The translations under genes were made by a program, and so were the position numbers. From assembly GCA_964501715.1 (NCBI GenBank), contig CAZCTR010000021.1:1-19532 (forward strand): 19,532 nt of DNA, given 5' to 3'. Positions 14,452-19,532 of the stretch are shown here, one piece after another. The number at the start of each line of letters is the position of its first letter. The stretch's first letter is position 1. Origin of the DNA: M55B118 sp964501715 (GTDB lineage: Bacteria > Bacillota_I > Bacilli_A > Izemoplasmatales > Izemoplasmataceae). The notes below the pieces were generated by a model. The model worked only from the letters and a program-made list of their open reading frames with translations. It was not told the DNA's origin and searched no databases.

Positions 14452-15075
14452 ATGGAAACCATCATCCTGAACCATCCGCTCATCAAGCACAAAATGGTCA
14501 AACTGAGGGACAAGACCACCGGCACGAAGGAGTTCCGCGAATCGGTGAACGAGATCGCCGGTCTCATGAGCTATGAGGCGACGAAGGACCTCGCGCTCAA
14601 GCCTGTCGAGGTCGAAACGCCCATCCGTAAGGCGGAAGGGGAGGTCCTCGCCCAGAATGTCGTCATCATCCCCGTCATGCGCGCCGGACTCGGCATGGTC
14701 GACATGATCCAGAACCTCATCCCGACCGCAAAGGTCGGCCATATCGGACTCTTCAGGGACGAGGAGACCTTCGTGCCGCAGGAATACTACACCAAGTTGC
14801 CCGAGGGCCTCGGGCGTGCTACAATATTGTTGCTGGACCCGATGCTTGCGACCGGAGGCACCGTCAAGGTCTCCTATGACATCCTCAAGAAACACGGTGC
14901 GAAGGATATCCGCTATCTCGGCATCGTCGGCGTCCAGGAGGGCCTCGACTACCTCGAGGCGCACTGTCCGGACATGAGGATCTACCTTGCAGCCAAGGAC
15001 GAGAAGCTCAACGAGAACAAATACATTGTCCCCGGCCTGGGCGACGCAGGAGACCGTCTGTTCGGCACCAAATAG
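14452..15075 (+). CDS. upp: Uracil phosphoribosyltransferase
   Basis: A 207-residue cytoplasmic salvage enzyme making UMP from uracil and PRPP. The PRPP-binding motif is LLLDPMLATGGT around 126-137, with PVMRAGLGM at 74-82 and the uracil-binding YIVPGLGDAGDR near the C-terminus. Length and motif order are those of the bacterial family. ATG 14452 is preceded by AAAGGACGTG. A terminator-like hairpin stands 28 bases before it, so expression relies on read-through, a promoter inside the upstream gene, or regulated termination. The NAD(P)HX repair gene follows 19 bases after the stop. Confidence 0.97.
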   Translation: METIILNHPLIKHKMVKLRDKTTGTKEFRESVNEIAGLMSYEATKDLALKPVEVETPIRKAEGEVLAQNVVIIPVMRAGLGMVDMIQNLIPTAKVGHIGLFRDEETFVPQEYYTKLPEGLGRATILLLDPMLATGGTVKVSYDILKKHGAKDIRYLGIVGVQEGLDYLEAHCPDMRIYLAAKDEKLNENKYIVPGLGDAGDRLFGTK

Positions 15076-15094
15076 AACCGTTTGGAGGGATTCC

Positions 15095-16603
15095 ATGACT
15101 TATCCCGTCTACACCCCCGAAGAGATGCGTGAACTCGACAGAAACACCATGAATCATGAAGGGATCACGTCCTATCAGCTCATGAAGCGGGCTGCGGACC
15201 GTCTATTCGATTCCGCCCTGAACCACGGTCTCATCCGCGAGGATGCGCGTGTGCTCGTCCTCGCGGGACCTGGCAATAACGGAGGGGACGCCGCGTTGCT
15301 TGGCCTCAGGCTTCGAAAAAGGGGCCACAAGGTCCATCTCCTCTTCATCGGGAAGGCCTCGAAAGCGACTGTTGAAAATGCCGAGGCGACCAGGGAGGCG
15401 GAAGATGCCCTCCCGCACTCGCGACTCGCCACCCAGGACGAAATGAAGACGCTCCCGACCCTCATCGAGGGTGCGGACATCATCATCGACGGCCTTTTCG
15501 GCATCGGACTCTCGCGCAATGTGACCGATGTGTTCCATGACGTGATTGAAACTGTCAACCTGAGCGGTCTGCCCATCATCAGTCTCGACATCCCCTCCGG
15601 TGTGAACGGCAAAAACGGCCTCATCCAGGGCATCGCCATCCACGCGGATGCGACACTCGTGATCGGCGGATACAAGACAGGGAATCTTCTCGGTGATGCG
15701 CTCGACACCCACGGAAGGATTCATCTCGTCGACATCGGCCTCGAGGCGGGCGACTTCGACGAGTCACGCACCCTCCACCCCCTTTCGCACTACGAAGGGA
15801 CCATGCCCGGAAGAAAGCATAACACCCACAAGTACGACTACGGACAGGTCTACGTCGTCGGCGGCAGCCCCGACATGCCGGGTGCGCCGCATCTCGCGGG
15901 GTTGTCCGCGCTCAGAAGCGGTGCCGGCCTCGTGCGGCTCTGTCTCGACTCCGAGACAAAAAACGCGGTGAGCCCCCACCGCTATGAACTCACCTACCAC
16001 ACCTATACCCGTCCCGAGGAACTCCTCGATAAGCTCGGCAAGGTCGATGCGATCGTCTACGGCATCGGTCTCGGCGAGAGAAACGACCAGGAGGCGTTCC
16101 TGGAATCCCTGATCGAGACAAGAATCCCCATCGTCATCGACGCGGACGGGCTGAAAGTGTTAAAAAATGTGCTTAAGACCTTTGACAAACCGCTCGAACA
16201 TGTTATTATAGTTCCGCATGCGGGTGAACTGGCGAGGTTCACAGGAACCTCTTCCGAGACTATCCTGCATGATCCCTTGAACGCTGTAAGAACCGTTGCG
16301 AAGTCCACCGGCATGACGGTGGTGCTCAAAGGGCCCGCATCCATCGTATGTAGCGGCGCCTTCATGAGCTTCTCGCAGGCGAAGAACCCCGGTCTCGCGA
16401 CCGCGGGCAGCGGGGATGTCCTCGCGGGCATCGCCGGAAGCCTCATCGCACGCAAGGTTCCTCCCTTCTACGCGGCGCGCCTCGCTGTTGCCATGCACAG
16501 CCTGGCCTCAAGACACGCACTTGATGAAACAGGTGAGGAATCCCTCACCGCCGGCGACATCATCGCCCATCTCCCCCGTGCGATCAGACAGTTCAAATCA
16601 TGA
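15095..16603 (+). CDS. nnr: Bifunctional NAD(P)H-hydrate epimerase / ADP-dependent dehydratase
   Basis: A 502-residue fused repair enzyme that converts damaged NADHX and NADPHX back to NADH and NADPH. The N-terminal YjeF_N epimerase domain (about 1-210) has AGPGNNGGD at 57-65. The C-terminal ribokinase-like dehydratase domain (about 225-500) has HKYDYGQVYVVGG, SALRSGAGLV, VIDADGLKVL, IVPHAGELARFTG and the catalytic GSGD with Asp441. Length is the usual one for the fused form. ATG 15095 is chosen over an earlier in-frame ATG inside upp, because GGAGGGA lies 7-8 bases upstream. It is probably transcribed with upp. A short AT-rich patch near 16160-16212 inside the gene looks like a promoter. Confidence 0.96.
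   Translation: MTYPVYTPEEMRELDRNTMNHEGITSYQLMKRAADRLFDSALNHGLIREDARVLVLAGPGNNGGDAALLGLRLRKRGHKVHLLFIGKASKATVENAEATREAEDALPHSRLATQDEMKTLPTLIEGADIIIDGLFGIGLSRNVTDVFHDVIETVNLSGLPIISLDIPSGVNGKNGLIQGIAIHADATLVIGGYKTGNLLGDALDTHGRIHLVDIGLEAGDFDESRTLHPLSHYEGTMPGRKHNTHKYDYGQVYVVGGSPDMPGAPHLAGLSALRSGAGLVRLCLDSETKNAVSPHRYELTYHTYTRPEELLDKLGKVDAIVYGIGLGERNDQEAFLESLIETRIPIVIDADGLKVLKNVLKTFDKPLEHVIIVPHAGELARFTGTSSETILHDPLNAVRTVAKSTGMTVVLKGPASIVCSGAFMSFSQAKNPGLATAGSGDVLAGIAGSLIARKVPPFYAARLAVAMHSLASRHALDETGEESLTAGDIIAHLPRAIRQFKS
16182..16209 (+). promoter_or_regulatory. Consensus-like promoter inside nnr, upstream of tRNA-Ser
   Basis: A perfect TTGACA (16182-16187), a 16-base spacer and TATTAT (16204-16209) with a TGT extension, in a local AT-rich patch of a GC-rich gene. 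Transcription would begin near 16217, about 395 bases before the tRNA. It is the best promoter I can find for tRNA-Ser, but the long leader is unusual. Confidence 0.45.
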
Positions 16604-16611
16604 CACCCTAC

Positions 16612-16702
16612 GGAGGGGTACCCAAGTGGCTGAAGGGGCTGGCTTGGAAAGCTAGTAGTTCGCGAGAGCGAAGCGGGAGTTCGAATCTCCTCCCCTCCGC
16701 CA
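16612..16702 (+). tRNA. tRNA-Ser (anticodon GGA)
   Basis: The acceptor stem GGAGGGG (16612-16618) pairs with CCCCTCC (16692-16698), followed by discriminator G and an encoded CCA. The anticodon stem CTGGC / GCTAG (16639-16643 and 16651-16655) holds the loop TTGGAAA with anticodon GGA at 16646-16648, reading UCC and UCU. A long variable arm (AGTTCGCGAGAGCGA region) and the T-loop TTCGAAT are typical of bacterial tRNA-Ser. It starts 8 bases after the nnr stop and is followed by a strong terminator. Confidence 0.97.
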
Positions 16703-16710
16703 TTGCATTC

Positions 16711-16738
16711 AAGACCGGTCCTTCGACCGGTTTTTTTT
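16711..16738 (+). terminator. Terminator after tRNA-Ser
   Basis: Stem ACCGGTC / GACCGGT (16714-16720 and 16725-16731) with a CTTC loop, A-rich upstream bases and eight T from 16731. It ends the housekeeping transcript of upp, nnr and tRNA-Ser. Confidence 0.95.
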
Positions 16739-16756
16739 GTGGTACACGAATAATTT

Positions 16757-16770
16757 TCAACAGGTGTTGA
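16757..16770. repeat. Palindrome upstream of the second two-component system
   Basis: TCAACA-GG-TGTTGA, perfect with 6-base arms and a 2-base centre. The ACA-N2-TGT core resembles the palindrome at 4693-4706, but the outer bases differ. It is about 100 bases upstream of the predicted promoter, so a regulatory role is uncertain. Confidence 0.4.
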
Positions 16771-16845
16771 GGTTAAAAGGTCGGAATCAGGGTATCGGAT
16801 GGATTCAATCAACTAAAAGGGTATGAAATATATTATGTTTAAAGA

Positions 16846-16874
16846 TTGAAATAAGACAGGAACTACTATAGAAT
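16846..16874 (+). promoter_or_regulatory. Promoter of the second two-component system
   Basis: TTGAAA at 16846-16851, a 17-base spacer and TAGAAT at 16869-16874. The predicted start is near 16881, a short distance before the GAAAGGCG ribosome site and ATG 16903. Confidence 0.6.
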
Positions 16875-16902
16875 AGAATGATAACTTGAAAGGCGTATCT
16901 TT

Positions 16903-18309
16903 ATGAGTGCGATTTTTGTGATTACATATCTGATATATGGTTTTGTCTTTATCCTGTTTGGATTGTATGCGATTGGGAACCATAAAAAAGAAGTCAGCAT
17001 CTTCCCTTTGACCGGTCCTATTGTCTATATCGGTGTATTTGGTATTGCGCACGGAATGTCTGAGTGGCTCACCATGCTGCATTGGACCGGATTGTTTACA
17101 GAGCATACGCTTGTTCTTTTTTATTCGGGTCAAATCCTAAAGAGTTTTTCTTTCCTAATGCTTTTACTATTCGGGCTATGCACGCTTGGCGATAAGAAAA
17201 ACCCGAGAAGATTATTGATCGCTTTATCGCTTTTGTTTATAACATGGTTAAGTGTTTTATCGTTCATTCTCTTTTCAAACGGGGTTGGATATCTATATGA
17301 GCATCAGATATTTTTCACACTTTCCATACGCTACGGCATGGCGCTTCCAGGAGCGGTGATTTCATTCATCGCACTTATACATCAAGGATTGCGCATCCGT
17401 TCATTCAACCGCCAATGGATGTTCGTATACATGTCTTTCGCGACAACAATCTTACTCTATGGAATCCTTGATGGTCTTTTTGTGCCACATGAACCTTTCT
17501 TTCCTGCCAACATATTCTACAGGGAATGGTTTACAACTCAGTTGGGTATTCCCATTCAATACTTCAAGATAATAAGCGGCGTGCTCATCCACATCAACCT
17601 TCTTTTAATACTTAAAACATTCCAGTGGGAGATCAATACACACTGGCCATCAGCGGGGATTGAACCTTCAACCTTTCATCAGCATGAACGGATCAATCAA
17701 CGGCTGCATGACAACATCATACAATCGCTTTTCGTCACCGGAATGACCCTTTATGACCTTAAAAACAAAATCGATGATTCCGAGATACAAAAAGCAATCA
17801 GTGAAATCAACACCAAGATCAATGACAGCATTGAGGAACTGCGTAAAATCATCAAGGGGGAATTGGATAAACCGATTCATTCAAAGATATTCGAAAGGAC
17901 TTTGAATGAATTGTGTCAAAATATTTTCCACGATGATACGCCGGAAGTCACCATCAAGAACAATCTGGATTTCGTCGCATTGAATCTAGACAACGAAACA
18001 ACCGCACACATATATTTCATTGTTCAGGAAGCTCTGCTTAATGCCTCCAAACATGCCAAGGCGTCAGCAATTCTCATCGAGCTTTCCCAGGAGCTTGGTT
18101 TTCTTAAAATAATAATCAAGGACAACGGTGAAGGCATGAATATCAAAGAAGAAGCGTCCAAACATGCATATGGTTTTCACTCGATGCATGTGCGTGCAAA
18201 TCAAATATCAGCGAGGCTTTCCATAAAATCAAGGATGAAAAAGCGTTTGAACAGACGAAAAGGAACCGAAATAAACCTCTTCGTCCCGCTGATGGCACCA
18301 AGAACATGA
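16903..18309 (+). CDS. Membrane sensor histidine kinase, HisKA_3 (NarX/LiaS-like) family
   Basis: A 468-residue kinase. The first 240 residues contain about seven hydrophobic segments (near 5-22, 38-50, 82-95, 103-124, 147-161, 175-192 and 221-238), an integral-membrane sensor domain I do not recognise. HisKA_3 follows: HERINQRLHDNIIQSLFVTG with phosphorylated His269. The ATPase domain is complete, with the N-box EALLNASKHAKA, the G1 box DNGEGM and YGFHSMHVRANQI. Unlike the kinase at 7095, its G1 box is intact. Codons are AT-richer than in the housekeeping genes to the left. The response regulator gene starts 40 bases downstream. The signal is unknown. Confidence 0.9.
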   Translation: MSAIFVITYLIYGFVFILFGLYAIGNHKKEVSIFPLTGPIVYIGVFGIAHGMSEWLTMLHWTGLFTEHTLVLFYSGQILKSFSFLMLLLFGLCTLGDKKNPRRLLIALSLLFITWLSVLSFILFSNGVGYLYEHQIFFTLSIRYGMALPGAVISFIALIHQGLRIRSFNRQWMFVYMSFATTILLYGILDGLFVPHEPFFPANIFYREWFTTQLGIPIQYFKIISGVLIHINLLLILKTFQWEINTHWPSAGIEPSTFHQHERINQRLHDNIIQSLFVTGMTLYDLKNKIDDSEIQKAISEINTKINDSIEELRKIIKGELDKPIHSKIFERTLNELCQNIFHDDTPEVTIKNNLDFVALNLDNETTAHIYFIVQEALLNASKHAKASAILIELSQELGFLKIIIKDNGEGMNIKEEASKHAYGFHSMHVRANQISARLSIKSRMKKRLNRRKGTEINLFVPLMAPRT

Positions 18310-18349
18310 CATCACTTCAATAAATGGACCCATAGAAAGGTGTTTTGAC

Positions 18350-18961
18350 ATGAGCAGATTATTAATCATTGATGACCACGAAATGGTCAGGGAAGGCTTG
18401 GAAGCGTTAATAAAGAACACAGGCAAATACAACCTTGTTGAGTCCGTCGGCACGATTGACGGAATGAGAGAGAAGATGCGGGAACACACATTTGACCTGA
18501 TCATCATGGATTTGAAACTCAACAACGAAAGCGGCATCGATGGTATTGCCCAAATAAAGATGACAAGCCCCGAAACCAAGATACTCATTCTATCAGGGTT
18601 CATCGAACAGCACTATGTGAACGAGGCTTTGCGCGTCGGTGTCGAAGGCTATCTGCATAAGAGCACGGACTTTGAGCACCTGAAAAGCAGCATTGATTCG
18701 ATCCTTGATGGCGGCACGGTGTTTGTCCAGACAGTTATAGCATACCAAAACAATCAACTACAGGACTCCTGCTGCTCCAATCTGACAAAGCGACAGAAAG
18801 AGATCATCAACCTTCTTTGCCTTGGGAAGACCAATAGGGAAATTGGTGTATCGATGAGTATCAGCGAAAAGACAGTGCGGAATTATATGTCGGAGATATT
18901 CAAGAAAATCAAGGTTTCCAATCGTTCAGAAGCTATCGGGTGCTGTATATACAACAAATAG
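18350..18961 (+). CDS. NarL-type response regulator, partner of the upstream kinase
   Basis: A 203-residue regulator with a receiver domain (acidic Asp8 and Asp9, phosphorylated Asp54 in LIIMDLKL, Ser82, Lys104) and a LuxR-type helix-turn-helix from about 143 to 198 (LTKRQKEIINLLCLGKTNRE, then SEKTVRNYMSEIFKKI). AGAAAGGTG precedes the ATG. It ends with a short tail after the helix-turn-helix. It lies between its kinase and a small lipoprotein gene whose promoter carries a palindrome; control of that gene is a reasonable guess. The linker has adjacent cysteines (DSCCSN, about 139-144), and CC recurs near the C-terminus. No terminator separates it from the lipoprotein gene, so some read-through is possible. 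Confidence 0.92.
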   Translation: MSRLLIIDDHEMVREGLEALIKNTGKYNLVESVGTIDGMREKMREHTFDLIIMDLKLNNESGIDGIAQIKMTSPETKILILSGFIEQHYVNEALRVGVEGYLHKSTDFEHLKSSIDSILDGGTVFVQTVIAYQNNQLQDSCCSNLTKRQKEIINLLCLGKTNREIGVSMSISEKTVRNYMSEIFKKIKVSNRSEAIGCCIYNK

Positions 18962-18969
18962 ACATTAGG

Positions 18970-18980
18970 GACATTTGTCA
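18970..18980. promoter_or_regulatory. TGACA-AA-TGTC box upstream of the FMN lipoprotein
   Basis: GACATTTGTCA on the plus strand is the exact reverse complement of TGACAAATGTC, which also stands at 4694-4704 in front of the ABC operon. It is centred about 32 bases before the -10, nearly the same place as the other copy. It is followed by a second inverted repeat, GTCAT-CTATC-ATGAC (18977-18991). It is probably a regulator site. Confidence 0.55.
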
Positions 18981-19003
18981 TCTATCATGACCGAAGATTA
19001 TTA

Positions 19004-19012
19004 TGCTATACT
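19004..19012 (+). promoter_or_regulatory. Extended -10 promoter of the FMN lipoprotein
   Basis: TGCTATACT, with TATACT at 19007-19012 and the TGN extension. No -35 hexamer lies at the right distance; the palindrome at 18970-18980 is in its vicinity. The predicted start near 19019 leaves a short leader with AAAGGAG at 19032-19038. Confidence 0.6.
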
Positions 19013-19045
19013 ATATATAACAATAAAAAACAAAGGAGAATTAAA

Positions 19046-19480
19046 ATGAAAAAAATATTTGCTTTACTCTTTGTGGCCATCATTGCCTTCACACTAGCCG
19101 CATGTGACGGTGAAACGGAGACGACCTATGAAGATGGGACTTACCGTGGCGTATTCGTCGACAGAGATGGAGTCCAGGTGAACGTTCAATTCGATCTCGA
19201 GGACAATATAGTGACATCAGCTAATTTCAGACACCTTGCCTACGGCGGAACCGATTATCTTGAATCCGAAGACGAGACAACACAGGGCATCACTCAACAA
19301 CATGAAGATGCACTTGAACATATTGTTGGCGAAGACATCAGAGAAGTTCTCGATGACCTTTATGAACCAGGGGAACTTGGACTGGATGATGTCGACGGTT
19401 CTTCAGGCGCAACCATTCGTGCCAACAAAATCCGTTCAGCCATCGTGGATGCATTGAACCGTGGAGTGTACTCTTACTAA
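19046..19480 (+). CDS. Small lipoprotein with FMN-binding domain
   Basis: A 144-residue predicted surface lipoprotein. The signal peptide ends in LAAC, with Cys20 as lipid anchor. After a short polar linker, YEDGTYRGVFVDRDG (about 28-42) begins a single FMN-binding domain that ends DGSSGATIRANKIRSAIVDAL. The D-x-x-S-G-A-T pattern is the attachment motif used by the flavin transferase ApbE, so Thr123 is the candidate for covalent FMN. Such proteins carry electrons outside the membrane in respiratory or extracellular electron-transfer chains; that is family knowledge, not shown here. No ApbE, NDH or quinone enzyme is in the window. The start is fixed by AAAGGAG 7 bases upstream. It follows a two-component system and may be its target. 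Confidence 0.88.
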   Translation: MKKIFALLFVAIIAFTLAACDGETETTYEDGTYRGVFVDRDGVQVNVQFDLEDNIVTSANFRHLAYGGTDYLESEDETTQGITQQHEDALEHIVGEDIREVLDDLYEPGELGLDDVDGSSGATIRANKIRSAIVDALNRGVYSY

Positions 19481-19511
19481 GCGGACATGATTCAAAGACA
19501 ATGACTCCATC

Positions 19512-19532
19512 AAAAAAGACTGCGCTGCAGTC
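19512..19532. terminator. Probable terminator cut by the right edge
   Basis: GACTGC-GCT-GCAGTC (19518-19532) is a perfect hairpin preceded by six A. On the minus strand these read as a T tract, so it could end a convergent gene beyond the window; the plus-strand T tract, if any, is not visible. It starts about 30 bases past the lipoprotein stop. Confidence 0.65.

Noticed and set aside
13860..15096. Two overlapping minus-strand frames of 235 and 257 residues
   Set aside because: They lie antisense to the guanylate-kinase-like and upp genes, both with complete motifs on the plus strand.
16612..16702. Integration site with duplicated tRNA 3' end
   Set aside because: I found no second copy of the tRNA 3' segment and no integrase in the window; only the composition shift remains, reported as a finding.
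1..19532. CRISPR arrays, insertion sequences, rRNA genes, toxin-antitoxin pairs
   Set aside because: No spaced direct repeats, transposase motifs, rRNA segments or paired small coding genes were seen on either strand.

Overview
The window looks like chromosomal DNA of a Gram-positive-type bacterium, most likely of the Bacilli or a walled or wall-less relative (Mollicutes-like lineages are possible). The reasons are sigma-A promoters of TTGACA/TATAAT type, strong AGGAGG ribosome sites, compact terminators, PTS gene sets, lipobox lipoproteins, and NarL-type two-component systems next to ABC-2 exporters. TGA is used as a normal stop (permease, kinase, regulator, guanylate kinase-like and exonuclease genes), so the code is standard and not the Mycoplasma code. 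Base composition is moderate to GC-rich over most of the window and falls visibly to the right of a tRNA-Ser gene. I cannot name the genus.

Layout. (1) 1-2885, minus strand: an amino-sugar/glucose PTS block, comprising an EIICB transporter most like the N-acetylglucosamine type, a strong terminator, a separate EIIA-Glc protein, and a TIM-barrel DUF7916/PEP-phosphonomutase-like gene cut by the left edge. (2) 3042-4654, plus strand: a divergent fructose unit with 1-phosphofructokinase overlapping a lone fructose-type EIIA; no EIIB or EIIC is present. (3) 4676-8803, plus strand: five tightly coupled genes (ABC ATPase, two ABC-2 permeases, a HisKA_3 kinase and a NarL regulator), an LnrLMN/LnrJK-like efflux and sensing module behind a promoter with two palindromes. 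An exodeoxyribonuclease III gene follows and is closed by a terminator. (4) 9687-11285: a secreted lipoprotein 5'-nucleotidase with its own promoter and terminator. (5) 11419-13170, minus strand: an S41 peptidase lipoprotein. (6) 13209-16738, plus strand: housekeeping genes for ThpR, a guanylate-kinase-like protein, uracil phosphoribosyltransferase, the NAD(P)HX repair enzyme and tRNA-Ser(GGA). (7) 16846-19532: an AT-richer segment with a second two-component system and a small lipoprotein with an FMN-attachment motif.

Working picture. The left part imports and phosphorylates sugars. The middle part senses and exports a membrane-active compound. The 5'-nucleotidase, guanylate-kinase-like protein, Upp and ThpR deal with nucleotides or RNA ends. 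The most interesting non-coding signal is one palindrome, TGACA-AA-TGTC, found at nearly the same distance upstream of a TATACT -10 box in front of both the ABC operon and the FMN lipoprotein. It is a candidate binding site for one of the two NarL-type regulators encoded here. Nothing in the window proves a wholly new system; the best candidates are this shared box, the segment beside tRNA-Ser, and the lone kinase/EIIA fructose pair.
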